Below, piece after piece: positions 19,801 through 26,915 of a stretch of 64,000 nucleotides of DNA; within the stretch, counting starts at the first letter, position 1; every line of letters begins with the position of its first letter. The stretch covers positions 1-64,000 of the forward strand of contig DASYXT010000096.1 of the NCBI GenBank assembly GCA_035934555.1. Reading direction: 5' to 3'. The notes under the pieces were generated by a model, which saw nothing but the letters and a program-made list of their open reading frames with translations, was not told the origin of the DNA and did not search any database. A program made the position numbers and the translations under genes. Source of the stretch: DASYXT01 sp035934555. GTDB lineage: Bacteria > Verrucomicrobiota > Verrucomicrobiia > Limisphaerales > UBA8199.

Positions 19801-21407
19801 CGGCGCAAATAGTGAGCCAGTTGGTTGGCCCGGTGGTTGAGTTCGCTATAGCTCAAACTGCGCCCGCCATAAACGACCGCCGGGGCAGACGGCGTCCTGG
19901 CCACTTGCGCCTCGAATACCTGATGAACGGTGCATTGGCGCGGATAATCTGATTGCGTTTGGTTCCATTCCACGAGCAGCCGGTCCTCTTGCGCCGGAGT
20001 AAGCAAGGGCAATTCCAAGACAGGCCGCTGCGGCCGCGCAATAATTCCCTCCAGCAGAACCTGAAAACTCTCCAGCAGTTGCTCAATGGTGGCTGCCTCG
20101 AACAGCTCCCTCCTATACTCGGCGCTCAGCAGCAAGCCTTGACCGGTCTCGCGCGCTACCAGCGTCAGGTCAAACTTTGCCGTATCGGTCCTGACGGGAA
20201 GGAACTCCACACTTAGGCCAGGCCAATCGAGTTTGTCCCGGGATTGGTTCTGCAGCACAAACATGACCCGCGTGAAAGGCAGATGATCGAGCGACCGCTC
20301 AGGCCGCAGGTGCTCGACCAATTTCTCGAACGGCAAATCCTGATGCGCATAGGCGCCCAGTGTCGTCTCGCGAATGCGCCCAAGCAGGTTGAGGAAGTTC
20401 GGGTTATCCGCCACGTTGCTGCGGAAAAGCAGCGTGTTGACGAAAAAGCCTATCAAAGGTTCGATTTCAGCGCGCGTGCGCCCGGCAATCGGCGAGGCTA
20501 CGGTCAGCTCGTCCTGGCCAGTGTATCGATGCAGCAACGTTGCCAGAGCTGCCTGCAGCGTCATGAACAACGTCGTCTCCTGTTTTTTTGCCAGTTCAAC
20601 TATTTGCCCCGTCAGTTCCGGGTTTAGGAGACGGGATCGTTCAGCTCCACGAAACGAGGGGGTCGCCGGGCGCGGCTTGTCCGTCAGCAACTCCGTCATT
20701 GGGGCGTTTCCGCCTAACTCCTCTTTCCAATAGGCCAAGAGCGATTGCAGGCGCGTGCCCGTGAGCCATTGCCGCTGCCAGGCTGAATAGTCGGCATATT
20801 GAATCGCGAGTTTCGGCAATCGGCTCTCATTGCCTGAGGCGGCCGCGGTGTAAAAAAACTCCAATTCCCGGAAAAGGATATTCAACGACCATTCGTCAGC
20901 CACGATGTGGTGGAGAGTAAGGATTAACCAGTGCTGGTCGGCATCCAATCGCAGCAACAAACCGCGTATCAACGGCGCGGTGCGCAGATCGAACGGCCGA
21001 TTGACTTCGGAACGCACGAGTCGCCGCGCCTCAGCTTCGCGATCAGCCTCAGGATGCCGGGTCAAATCGACCTGGACCAGCTTCAGCTCCGCGCGTGCCT
21101 CGACGAGCTGCATCGGCGTATCATTCAAAGAGACAAACCGCGTACGCAGTGTCTCGTGTCGCTGCTGACAAAGATAGAGCGCCTGCTGCAAAGCCTCGAC
21201 GGCGAGTGTTCCCCGAAGCCGCAATAAGGTCGGAACATTGTACAGCGCGCTATTGGATTCCAGTTGGTCCAGAAACCAAAGCCGTTCCTGGCCAAACGAT
21301 AATGGGCTGAGGGGCAACGGTCCTGCGCCGTTGCGCCATTTGTCCGCCAAAGCCGCGCGTTTGGCTGCAATCGTGTCAGCCATCGAAGGGTGGTTGCCTT
21401 TCATCAT
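7839..21407 (-). CDS. Giant NRPS: C-A-PCP-TE-A-PCP-C-A-PCP-C-FkbH-PCP-TE
   Basis: A 4522-residue multienzyme. Domains by residue: C1 30-470 (HHIVADE 166-172), A1 495-985, PCP1 with Ser1035, TE1 1095-1355 (GYCFGG, Cys1166), a poor-complexity linker 1356-1425, A2 1428-1930, PCP2 Ser1978, C2 2035-2475 (HELAVDG 2167-2173, catalytic second His replaced by Glu), A3 2495-2975, PCP3 Ser3027, C3 3085-3525 (HHIISDG 3220-3226), FkbH-like HAD region with GNAT-like tail 3540-4075 (DCDQT at 3746-3750), PCP4 Ser4181, TE2 4235-4500 (GYCFGG, Cys4311). Hand-aligned to GrsA, A1 reads DAFFLGGTF (Val/Ile-like), A2 DIENIGAVT (no match known to me), A3 DLFNNALTY (Ala code). FkbH domains make a glyceryl thioester from 1,3-bisphosphoglycerate. 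No epimerase or methyltransferase domain is present. The start ATG overlaps the stop of the preceding NRPS (ATGA), and the exporter start lies in its 3' end. A second ATG follows immediately. Confidence 0.95.
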   Translation of the reverse strand: MMKGNHPSMADTIAAKRAALADKWRNGAGPLPLSPLSFGQERLWFLDQLESNSALYNVPTLLRLRGTLAVEALQQALYLCQQRHETLRTRFVSLNDTPMQLVEARAELKLVQVDLTRHPEADREAEARRLVRSEVNRPFDLRTAPLIRGLLLRLDADQHWLILTLHHIVADEWSLNILFRELEFFYTAAASGNESRLPKLAIQYADYSAWQRQWLTGTRLQSLLAYWKEELGGNAPMTELLTDKPRPATPSFRGAERSRLLNPELTGQIVELAKKQETTLFMTLQAALATLLHRYTGQDELTVASPIAGRTRAEIEPLIGFFVNTLLFRSNVADNPNFLNLLGRIRETTLGAYAHQDLPFEKLVEHLRPERSLDHLPFTRVMFVLQNQSRDKLDWPGLSVEFLPVRTDTAKFDLTLVARETGQGLLLSAEYRRELFEAATIEQLLESFQVLLEGIIARPQRPVLELPLLTPAQEDRLLVEWNQTQSDYPRQCTVHQVFEAQVARTPSAPAVVYGGRSLSYSELNHRANQLAHYLRRLKIGPDVPVGVALEPSEELIVGLLGILKAGGAYVPLDPGYPGERLQFMLRDTGAPVVLTRQGLLSRFTSEPTKVVCLDSDWEMAAKESRENPAGLAEPENLAYIMYTSGSTGQPKGVAVPHRAINRLVLNTDFIHLGARDRLAQISNVSFDAATFEIWGALLNGGQLVGISQEVLLSPRLLGRALREQKITAMFLTAALFNQLAAEAPGSLAGVGTVLAGGEALDPKWVRSVLREGPPERLLNGYGPTENTTFTCCYRVQELNEGAVSVPIGRPIANTQVYILDRHRNPVPSGVAGELYAGGDGLARGYWNRPELTAERFVSNPFIPGQKLYKTGDLARYRTDGTIEFLGRIDQQVKIRGFRVELGELETVLSSHPGVKDCVTRLWGESAANRRLLAYFVPAGPAAPNTSELRNFLSRKLPEFMLPAAFIRLEKLPLTPNGKVDRKALPAPEQARPELEKQYTAPRTEAETQMVQIWESVLGVRPIGVEDKFFELGGHSFLAVRLLAQVEKVFGKKLRLATVFQAPTVAQLCVALHQDQRQGSSGTSVVEIQAKGSLPPLFLVHGAGGGMFWGYVNLARRLGPEQPVYGFKSRGLEGEKEHNSIEEMAAAYLADLRRVQPQGPYYLGGYCFGGVVAYEMARQLAELNEEVGLLALFNCSPPNSTYTRIPWTGLWWLRLLRNLLYWVTYVCSWSRPQRREFFRWKWRLLKKRLRGSARGQMPTGVEPGDLVDLSAFDEEQRKMWEAHVRALVQFHPRPYPGRVHLFRSPGHPLWCSFDPDYGWRDLAKAGVTVTVVSGAHEKILEEPCVQALAVSLSEVLNRGRMPQPPKRLDSLASLQPPAPDAGAAATNSGNGSSEEHAGCLESANLVETARPAIPSAGLGPRSPVSGPSTYVECFVRQALQTPSGKALRFAGQEVSYAELNQRSNQLAHYLQTLGVGPEVLVAVCLERTPELMAALLGVWKAGGAYLPLDPTYPTERLNYMLADSRAPLLLTQQNLAGVWNNGGRRMVCLDDPLSKAAIDACAMGAPAATVTADTLAYVIYTSGSTGAPKGVEVTHRSLLNHNLAVARLYGLQPVDRVLQFTPLSFDISVEEIFPTWLRGATLVLRTDELISTPERFLEFVAQEQITVLNLPTAYWHELTDYLDRSGSELPHSVRLMIIGGEKASETAHAKWKHCVGGAVMLMNAYGATEATVTSTVFTAVGEEAGLPIGRPIANTQVVLLTDRLEPVPPGEQGELYLGGAGLARGYRHRPELTAQRFIPNPFKGQVDSPRLYKTGDLARLRPDGNFEFLGRVDEQVKLRGFRIEVGEIESVLAGHPGVKEAVVVAREDAPGQKRLVGYYVERPPHSPGFNELLSYLKKKLPAYMVPAGLVRMTSLPMTPAGKVDRRALPMPGNARPVLEQEFAPVQSPLEEKLAQMLSEVLGVQPIGRHDNFFDLGGHSLAATQILSRIRETLQCDVSLGDFLAHPTVAELAAFLRETGCPIHLEMTPALLDGARRLPLSLSQQRLWVAEQFYKGRAPQNRPVGVRLSGPLNLEALNQSLAVLAARHTALRAVFPAGSGEPFQYICEPAEVAVPMLDFSSVPQGQRERQAMARLEQESRRPYVGTHQVLRPVLARLGPDEHWLLLVLHELAVDGRSVRLLLRELATLYGQAAAEGIPEVVSSPDQYEEVVARGAAVSVKQEQQCQYWLEQLAGVPPVLELPADHPRPAQRNGEGARMPLTVPPELVARLEEVSRRDNCSLFVTLLSGFAVLLHRYTRCSDLVIGTVAAGAMADVPEDLVFNADNLLALRCRLEGNPTFREVLRRINQTTTEAMAHSEVPFFEVVRRVNPRCQPGYARVFQTALVLEPELVPESSSAPLQFQPLAVDNRTSKLDLLLHLVGAAGQVSGWIEYRNNLFEPARISRLIEHWLTLLAAAAANPEQSISTLPLMASAETTRVLVEWNQTQRPFSREQTIPGLFLAQATRTPKAEALVAGEARWTYQQLETRSRQIAAYLQRFGAGPERLVGVCLERGPDLVAALLGTMLAGAAYVPLDPGYPTERLRGIVEDARAAMLITQRKFSHLVPEGQSAVVWLEELPEVGGVSSEETVNPITCTASPENLAYVIYTSGSTGRPKGVAIEQRNAVALLHWAKETYSAEELAGVLAATSIGFDLSVFEMFAPLSWGGKIIIAENALTPSTLPAADEITLINTVPSAIRECLRLKSVPAKVRVINLAGEPLPTPLVDQIYRETAVKKVYDLYGPTETTTYSTFTLRQPGAPATIGRPLANEQVYVLDANRQPVPIGIPGELCIGGAGVARGYLHQPELTEQKFIAHPWQPGARLYCTGDLARWRADGYLEYLGRLDHQVKLRGFRIEPGEIEAVLKRHPLVREALVMVREDRPGDKRLVGYVGCPEAKPPLEELSRVAAARLPEFMVPSAYVVLEKFPLTPNGKVDRKALPPPELDTRTDGALIAGPRTDLEEQLLGIWREVLGRTKIGVQDNFFEYGGHSLLAARVISRIREQFEVELPLEALFATPTVEGLAAGLAEHRWSEQLPGHPLRRRQRPARNPLSFVQERLWFLDQLQPGSHAYHVVQAIRLTGHLDEAALHRALQSVVSRHEQLRATFHFENGALSQMVAPRLPILIQKPAADFQALAPADQESQNRQWLQALAQQPFELSRGPLLRAGLARLSETEHVFALVLHHIISDGWSVALLLQELQSFYSAFAAGQPAPALPPLPIEYVDFVYWQREHLHGSVLQRELDYWTRTLTGAPPMVRLPADFAPAAGWSGKAARYTQLIPEAVAQGMAQLGHREGCTAFMLHMTSLAITLEKWTGQQDLVIGTVVAGRTRREVEQVQGCFMNFLPIRAQLNEDVNGLEVLRRVRASVLEAQAHQECPFEKIVEAVNPQRGFNQNPLYNVALLLQSFPRDPFHTDQLRSRAEPVTLDAALLDLRFEIEDTPEGAVLACEYRTDLFTPATIQQVVAGYLGILEQLIHQPQAPLREWVLPDNLVQTSKAPAASQEKPTLAIAATFTGEPLADPLSFWLRELGLPAAVTFAPYNQLFQQLLAPDSLLSGNSRGLNVLLLRLQDWLGTDTAVAGSGAYGALEGLDRTVNEFAGALKAAAACSASRYLVCFCPASPALLRDAPSAQALAAAETRLAEELANIAGVYLLRSEELARWYPVAEYADSRSEELGHVPYTPQFFTALATAVVRKYDALNRPRFKVIALDCDQTLWSGVCGEDGPAGVRLEPGRQGLQKFLLSQREAGKLLCLCSKNNQEDALEVFARRLDMPLRREHLTAMRLNWSPKSENLKDLARELNLGLDSFIFLDDNPVECAEVRANCPEVLVLQTPAEPEELENFLQHCWAFDQLELTTEDRRRAELYQEEKKREQLRAATPSLADFVAGLDLQVTIQPMPGEQVGRVSQLTQRTNQFNAHPRRLSPPETQQLLGKGQVLTVEVRDRFGDYGVVGAIQCERRNNTLQVELFLLSCRVLGRGVEHQMLARLGQIARQQQLEWVSVHFVRTAKNKPVEEFLENVGAAFKQPLNGGFVFRFPSAFAAQVHFVPPKSRSAPVAAAATPILPAANPVSARKLAMYQTIADQASDIAAVHHRFEAEKPSRARQGETYSPPGTEMERRLCVLWQELLRIERVGIDDDFFKLGGHSLLAVRLFAEIEKSTGRKLPLVTVFQAPTVKALAEVLCREQATQSDSLLVPIQPHGAKPPLFLVHGAGGDVLWGYANLAVHLPPDQPVYGIKSRGQLGLKEPDNLEEMARLYLEAVRAHQPQGPYYLGGYCFGGNVAYEMARQLQFDGQRVALVALLDSAPSNAGYETVTWWRPDYAWRFARNAAHWLRDFAALSWGERHAFVRRKARALGRKFKSRCFGSAGSEMVDLEEVIDTRHFPETELKLWQAHLQALVRHVDQAYIGRVTLLRTQGQPLFCSLQEDFCWGSLALGGVTINYIPGSHENIFIEPNVQDLGRALAAALAEAQLGSEPTSVPSHTYAAA

Positions 21408-24400
21408 GTAGAAACTGTGCGAACGGGTCGGACCGCCAGAAGGTCGTCAAGTTCCTCGGGCGTTAATTGTTCCAGCAGCGTGTTCAGCTCCGAGCTATCT
21501 GCCGGCTGACGCGGCCGGATGACAGCCCCCGCGGCCGGCTCTTGCTGCTCAAGGCGCCCCAACTGCTCAGCTAATCCGGCCACCGTCGGCGCATCAAAGA
21601 GCAACCGCACCGACAGCTCCAATTCCAATGCAGCGCCCAGACGCGCGATCGCCTGGGTCGCCATCAATGAGTGTCCGCCCAGGTGGAAAAAATTTTCCTG
21701 AATGCCGATTTCCTTGCGGCCCAGTAGTGCGCACCAGGTTTCTGCCACCAGCTTTTCCAAACGGTTTCGCGGCCCGCCCCCGGCGTCTTGGTGGTCCGGC
21801 TCTTCGGTGGCCAGCCTGGCCAGGGCGCGCCGGTCCACCTTGCCGTTGGTCGTCAGCGGTAACTCCTTCAGCAGAATGAACCGCCCCGGCACCATGTAAT
21901 CCGGCAGCTTTTCGCACAAATACGCGCGCCAATGGTCCGCTCGGCGTGCTTCGCCGGCCGTCACGATATAGGCCAGGAGCGTCTTGCCACCGCCGGCCTC
22001 GGGCTGCGCCAGGACAACACTTTGCTTCACATCCACATGGCGGTTCAGCCATGCCTCGATCTCCCCTAGTTCCACACGGTGGCCGCGAACCTTCACCTGA
22101 TCGTCCAGGCGGCCCAGGTATTCCAATTCCCCCTTTGAAGTGTAGCGGCCGAGGTCGCCGCTCCGATACAATCGGCCACCGGTCGTCGGCGCGAAAGGAT
22201 CAGGAACAAAGCGCTTTTCCGTCAATTCCGGGCGGTTGAGGTACCCGCGCGCTACTCCGGCTCCGCCGACGCATATTTCGCCTGCCACACCCGGCGGAAC
22301 GTGCCGCAAGCTCTCATCCAGCAGGTACAATCGAAGGTCAGGAATGGGCACGCCAATGACGCTGCCCAAACCGCGCTCCAGATCGCTTTGGCGAAGCGGG
22401 CGGTACGTCACATGCACGGTCGTCTCTGTGATGCCGTACATATTAACGAGCCGCGGGCGCTCATCCCCGTGCCGCTCGAACCATGGCCGCAAACTTTGCA
22501 GTTCGAGCGCCTCGCCGCCAAAGATCACATACCGCAGGTTCAGGGACCGGGCCGCTCGCGCATTGGTCTCAGCCCATATAAGTTGCCGGAACGCTGAGGG
22601 TGTTTGGTTCAGCACGGTCACGTTTTGGCCAGCCAGCAATTGCAGAAACTCGTTGGGCGAACGGCTGACCAAATAAGGCACTACCACCAGCCGCCCGCCG
22701 TAAAGCAGCGCTCCCCACAGTTCCCAGACGGAGAAATCGAAAGTGTAGGAATGGAACAGAGTCCAGACATCGTGCGAGCCGAATTCGAACCAGGGCTGGG
22801 TTTGCTGAAACAGGCGCGCGACATTTCGGTGCGTCACCAGCACACCCTTGGGCTGGCCCGTCGAGCCCGAGGTGTAAATGACGTAAGCGGTTTGGCCCGG
22901 GTTTACTTTCGTCCCCAGGTTGTCTGCGGACTCCTCTCCAATTTTATCTTGCTCCAAATCTACACAGAGGACGCCAGCGCTCTCGGCCGGTAAAACCGTC
23001 CGGAGGTGTTGCTGAGTGATCAGCACCGGTGCGTGGGTGTCCTGCAGCACGAAGCGAATCCGCTCGACCGGGGCGGCTGGCTCGAGCGGCACGTAATAGC
23101 CTCCCGCTTTTAAGACCGCCAGAATGGCGATAACCATCTCAAGGGATCGCTCCAGGCACAGCGCCACAGGTGTTTCAGGTCCGACCCCGCGCTGTTGCAG
23201 GTAATGCGCCAACTGATTTGCGCGGCGATTCAGCTCCTCGTAGGTCAAACGGGTGTCCCCGCATACCAGCGCCACCGCGGTTGGCGTGCGAGCGGCCTGT
23301 TGTTCAAACCAGTCGGTCAGGGCCACGTCGGATGCGACGCACGGCGTCTTGGGGTTTAACTCAGTTATGAACCTCTGTCGCTCGAGGTCGCTCAACAGCT
23401 CGAACTCCGAGAGCTTGCGCTGCGGCTCGGCCACAATCCCGCGCAGAAGCGCTTCGAATTGGCCAACCCACTGGCGCACGGTGCCAGCCTCGAACAAATC
23501 GGTCGAATATTCTGAGCGAACCGCCAGGCCCTGCCGTGTCTCAGTCACCAGCAAGCTCCAATCGAACTTCGAACCGCCGTTATCCACTTCGACCCGGCTG
23601 ACGCTCACTCCCGGCAATTCCCAATCTTCCAATTGGGCCGGTTGCAACGCCAGTACTGTCTGGAACAGCGGGTGGCGGTCGGCCTGGCGCTCGGGGCGCA
23701 GGCGCTCCAGAATCTTGTCCACGGTCACCTCTTGATGCGCATACGCCCCCAGGACGTTTTCCCGGACACGGCTCAACAGCTCGGTGAATGCGGGGTCTCC
23801 GCTCAAATCTGTTCGCAAGGCGTGTGTGTTAGCGAAAAAGCCAAGCAGCCCCTCGGTTTCGAGCCGGCCACGGCCGGCCATTGGTGTCCCAACAATGACG
23901 TCTTCCTGGCGTGTGTAGCGATGCAGTAAAGTCTGATACGCGGCCAAGAGCGTTATGAACAACGTCGCCCCGTGCCGCTGGCTTACTCCTTTGAGTCCCT
24001 CCGTCAATTCCCGATCAAAATGGAAAAACTCACTCGCCCCAGCCAGTGTGTTCGCGGCCGGCCGCGTCCGGTCGGTGGGCAATGCCAGAACCGGCAGTGG
24101 CTGGGCCAGTTTGGTTTCCCAATAGGAAAGCTGCTTCTGGATCCATTCACTGCCCAGCACATCACGCTGCCACACGGCAAAATCGGCGTATTGGATGGGC
24201 AACTCGGGCAAAGCCACCGGCCGCGTTGTCAGCTTCGCCGTATAAACCTCCGCCAATTCGCGCCGAAAAACTTCGAATGACCACTCATCCGAAATGATGT
24301 GGTGCATCGCTAACAGCAGCACATGATCATCTTCAGCCAGGCGAAAGAGGGTGGCTCGGGCCAATGGACCGCGGCGCAAGTCAAATGGGCGGCGCGCCTC

Positions 24401-24778
24401 GAGGGCAAAACGCCCTTCCCATTCACCCGCCTGCCGGCTCTCTCTTAGATCGGCTATTTCCAGCGCAAACCTGCCGGACGGTCTGATGACTTGCACCGGG
24501 CGGCCATCAGTTATCCCCATAACCGTTCGCAACACCTCGTGGCGGCGCACCAACGTGTCCAGCGCGGCCTGCAAGCTGGCGGGGTCGAGTTGTCCACGCA
24601 GGCGCCAGCCTTCGGCGAGGTTATAGGCCGAACTACCGGGGACCATCTGCTCGACGAGCCAGAGTGTCTCTTGCAGAAACGAGAGTGGGAACAGGTCCAC
24701 CGTGGCCGTGGGCCCGGTGTCCAGGCGCGAACTGCCGGCGAGCTCAGGTTGGCCTGCTCGCATTTGGAGGGGATTCAT
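21404..24778 (-). CDS. First NRPS of the operon: C-A(Thr)-PCP module
   Basis: An 1124-residue single-module NRPS. Residues 30-465 form a condensation domain with HHIISDE at 159-165 (the usual final Gly is Glu, as in C1 of the next protein). Residues 485-975 form an adenylation domain with YTSGSTGQPKG at 635-645 and binding-pocket residues D681 F682 W685 N724 I752 G754 M780 V788 H789. This is exactly the classic threonine code DFWNIGMVH(K). A PCP with LGGHS (Ser1037) and a helical tail (LLEQLTPEELDDLLA) end the protein; the tail may dock to the next NRPS. Because it is the first gene of the operon, its N-terminal C domain may act as a starter domain that acylates Thr, which would give a lipopeptide. 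No fatty acid ligase is nearby. The stop codon overlaps the next start. Confidence 0.94.
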   Translation of the reverse strand: MNPLQMRAGQPELAGSSRLDTGPTATVDLFPLSFLQETLWLVEQMVPGSSAYNLAEGWRLRGQLDPASLQAALDTLVRRHEVLRTVMGITDGRPVQVIRPSGRFALEIADLRESRQAGEWEGRFALEARRPFDLRRGPLARATLFRLAEDDHVLLLAMHHIISDEWSFEVFRRELAEVYTAKLTTRPVALPELPIQYADFAVWQRDVLGSEWIQKQLSYWETKLAQPLPVLALPTDRTRPAANTLAGASEFFHFDRELTEGLKGVSQRHGATLFITLLAAYQTLLHRYTRQEDVIVGTPMAGRGRLETEGLLGFFANTHALRTDLSGDPAFTELLSRVRENVLGAYAHQEVTVDKILERLRPERQADRHPLFQTVLALQPAQLEDWELPGVSVSRVEVDNGGSKFDWSLLVTETRQGLAVRSEYSTDLFEAGTVRQWVGQFEALLRGIVAEPQRKLSEFELLSDLERQRFITELNPKTPCVASDVALTDWFEQQAARTPTAVALVCGDTRLTYEELNRRANQLAHYLQQRGVGPETPVALCLERSLEMVIAILAVLKAGGYYVPLEPAAPVERIRFVLQDTHAPVLITQQHLRTVLPAESAGVLCVDLEQDKIGEESADNLGTKVNPGQTAYVIYTSGSTGQPKGVLVTHRNVARLFQQTQPWFEFGSHDVWTLFHSYTFDFSVWELWGALLYGGRLVVVPYLVSRSPNEFLQLLAGQNVTVLNQTPSAFRQLIWAETNARAARSLNLRYVIFGGEALELQSLRPWFERHGDERPRLVNMYGITETTVHVTYRPLRQSDLERGLGSVIGVPIPDLRLYLLDESLRHVPPGVAGEICVGGAGVARGYLNRPELTEKRFVPDPFAPTTGGRLYRSGDLGRYTSKGELEYLGRLDDQVKVRGHRVELGEIEAWLNRHVDVKQSVVLAQPEAGGGKTLLAYIVTAGEARRADHWRAYLCEKLPDYMVPGRFILLKELPLTTNGKVDRRALARLATEEPDHQDAGGGPRNRLEKLVAETWCALLGRKEIGIQENFFHLGGHSLMATQAIARLGAALELELSVRLLFDAPTVAGLAEQLGRLEQQEPAAGAVIRPRQPADSSELNTLLEQLTPEELDDLLAVRPVRTVST

Positions 24779-25255
24779 CGTGATGGGTCCTTTGGACTCA
24801 AAGCGGATGCAGCCGGGCGTGGAAAGGCAGCAGTGTTGGCAACCGACTTCACCTCATCCAAGGCGAAGCATATCTGCCATTTGCATGCCCGGCGCAAAGT
24901 GGGTGCGCATACCGCCTCTGGGTGGGTCCTGAATAGACCCCGAGGTGTGCCGGTTTCGACTACTGGGTCGGTTGCCATACGACTCCACCCATCGTAGGCG
25001 CACCCCGCAGGTGCAGTAAGTAGGTGAAGCCCTACACGCTCAATTCACCAATACCTACTGCACGCAATTCCCCACCACTGCCTCCTTAAGCCGAGTTGCC
25101 GTGCCCTCGAATGGCCCTCTCGCATGCCTCGCAAATTCCCTGGAGCCATCCCGGGTTTTTACCCTATTCCGTCGGAGGCGCCGGGGACCTAGATTGGCAA
25201 GCCGTGGGCCAGGCGCCAACTCCAGCGCCCCCCAAAACTGAAACACCTAGATATT
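24779..25255. promoter_or_regulatory. Divergent control region of the NRPS operon
   Basis: This 477-base gap separates the minus-strand NRPS operon from the plus-strand REC-PAS-kinase gene and must hold the promoter of the operon. I could not identify convincing -35/-10 boxes or an operator. No gene, RNA or repeat is evident in it. Confidence 0.35.
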
Positions 25256-26794
25256 TTGGCTCTCAGGCTTATCGAAAAGCGGCTGCGCATTTTAATGGTC
25301 GAAGATGAGGCGCATGATGCGACCCTGGTGGAGCACACGCTTAAGGAGGGCGGCTTCGATTTTGTCTTCAAACGCGTCGATACCGAGGTGGATTTCCTCC
25401 GCGAAATAGACCAGTTCCACCCCTCGGTAATCCTCTCGGACCACGGCTTGCCTGCTTTCGACGGCTTTAGCGCGCTGTTCCTGGCGCAGAAGAAAGCCCC
25501 CGATGTGCCTTTTATCTTCGTCACCGGTTCACTCGGCGAAGAAATGACCATCAAAGCACTCAAAAGCGGCGCCAGCGATTTTGTCCTCAAACACCGGCTG
25601 GGCTCCCTGCCGCCGGCCGTCCATCGCGCGCTGCGTCAGGCCGAATTCCGCCTTCAGCGCAAGCAGGCCGAGGAAGCCTTGCTCTCCAGCGAGGAACGGT
25701 ACCGCAGCCTGGTCGAACTTTCTCCCGACGCGTTGTTCGTCCAGATCGACTTTCGCCTGGTGTTCATCAACTCAGCGGGCGTCAAGTTGTTCGGCGCGGA
25801 TAAACCCGAACAGCTCCTGGGCCGCTCCTTGCGGGAACTGGTCCACGCCGATGAATGGAAAGCCGTCCAACAACGCCTGCGCCGGATGGTCGAAGAGGGC
25901 AAACCAACCACCTTCAAGGAACATCGCATGCTGCGCCTGGATGGCGTACCGGTGGATGTGGAACTGGCCGCCGCTCCATTGATCTTCTCAGGCAAGACTG
26001 CGGCCCAGGTGATCGCGCACGATATTACCGAACGCAAGCGGTCTGAAGAGGAAATCCGCCGGCTCAATGTCGGCCTGGAACGCCGCGTCGCCGAACGAAC
26101 CGCCGAGTTGGAAGCCGCCAACCGCGAATTAGAGGCTTTCAGTTACTCCGTTTCGCACGACCTGCGCGCCCCGCTGCGCCATATCGAGGGGTTTGTCGAG
26201 ATCCTCAACGCGACGCAAGCCAACTCCCTCACGGCGGATGCCCGGCGGCACCTGGAAACCATCGCTTGCTCGGCGCGTCAAATGGGCCGGTTGATTGATG
26301 ATCTGCTGGCTTTCTCGCGCACCGCCCGCGCCGAACTCAAACGGCGCCGCGTCCCGCTTGGCGACCTTGTCCGGGCCGTGATCCAGGACCTGCGCCAGGA
26401 TGCACAGGGCCGGCAAATAGACTGGTCCGTCGGCGAGCTTCCCAATGTGGAAGCCGACCCTGCCCTGCTGCGCCAGGTGTTGCTGAATCTGCTCAGTAAC
26501 GCGCTCAAGTACACCCGGACCCGGCCGGTGGCTCGCATCGAAATTGGCTGCCGCCAGTCCGGTCCCGAACAAATTATTTTCGTGCGCGACAACGGCGTCG
26601 GCTTTGACACGCGCTATGCGCACAAGCTGTTTGGCGTCTTCCAACGGCTGCATCGCGCCGCCGATTTCGAGGGCACCGGCGTGGGCCTGGCCAACGTTCG
26701 CCGGATTATTGCTCGCCATGGCGGACGCACCTGGGCCGAAGGCGAGCTCAACCAGGGCGCCACGTTCTATTTCTCACTCCCGCTGCAGGATTGA
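25256..26794 (+). CDS. Receiver-PAS-histidine kinase (cytoplasmic hybrid sensor)
   Basis: The TTG at 25256 is taken as start because the receiver domain needs the strand RLRILMVEDE; the first ATG (25295) would cut into it. Order: receiver (about 11-125; acidic pocket E17/D18, phosphoacceptor Asp62 in SDHGLPAFDG, Lys112), PAS (145-262), coiled linker, HisKA with SVSHDLRAPLRH (His301), HATPase (about 390-510; LLNLLSNALKYT, DNGVGFD, GTGVGLANVRRI). This organisation resembles bacteriophytochrome-like or Rcp-linked kinases that start with a receiver and lack membrane segments. It has no DNA-binding domain, so its output partner is elsewhere. It is divergent to the NRPS operon, and a role in its control is possible but not shown. 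Confidence 0.88.
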   Translation: MALRLIEKRLRILMVEDEAHDATLVEHTLKEGGFDFVFKRVDTEVDFLREIDQFHPSVILSDHGLPAFDGFSALFLAQKKAPDVPFIFVTGSLGEEMTIKALKSGASDFVLKHRLGSLPPAVHRALRQAEFRLQRKQAEEALLSSEERYRSLVELSPDALFVQIDFRLVFINSAGVKLFGADKPEQLLGRSLRELVHADEWKAVQQRLRRMVEEGKPTTFKEHRMLRLDGVPVDVELAAAPLIFSGKTAAQVIAHDITERKRSEEEIRRLNVGLERRVAERTAELEAANRELEAFSYSVSHDLRAPLRHIEGFVEILNATQANSLTADARRHLETIACSARQMGRLIDDLLAFSRTARAELKRRRVPLGDLVRAVIQDLRQDAQGRQIDWSVGELPNVEADPALLRQVLLNLLSNALKYTRTRPVARIEIGCRQSGPEQIIFVRDNGVGFDTRYAHKLFGVFQRLHRAADFEGTGVGLANVRRIIARHGGRTWAEGELNQGATFYFSLPLQD

Positions 26795-26915
26795 TGGCAC
26801 AGGAAGCCTGAAGGAAACTGCTTCAGGCACTGGGCAAGCGCGGAGGATTTTACCCTTTTCCATTGCCAGGACACGAACCGTGTGGTTGAATCTTTACAGA
26901 ACCCGGAGACCCATT

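Noticed and set aside
24779..25255. tRNA or riboswitch between the NRPS operon and the kinase
   Set aside because: No cloverleaf or conserved riboswitch core was found in this stretch.
26544..26915. Upstream extension of the first beta-helix frame
   Set aside because: It overlaps the kinase gene in another frame and has low-complexity sequence; the ATG at 26916 with GGAG upstream and the conserved head is the better start.
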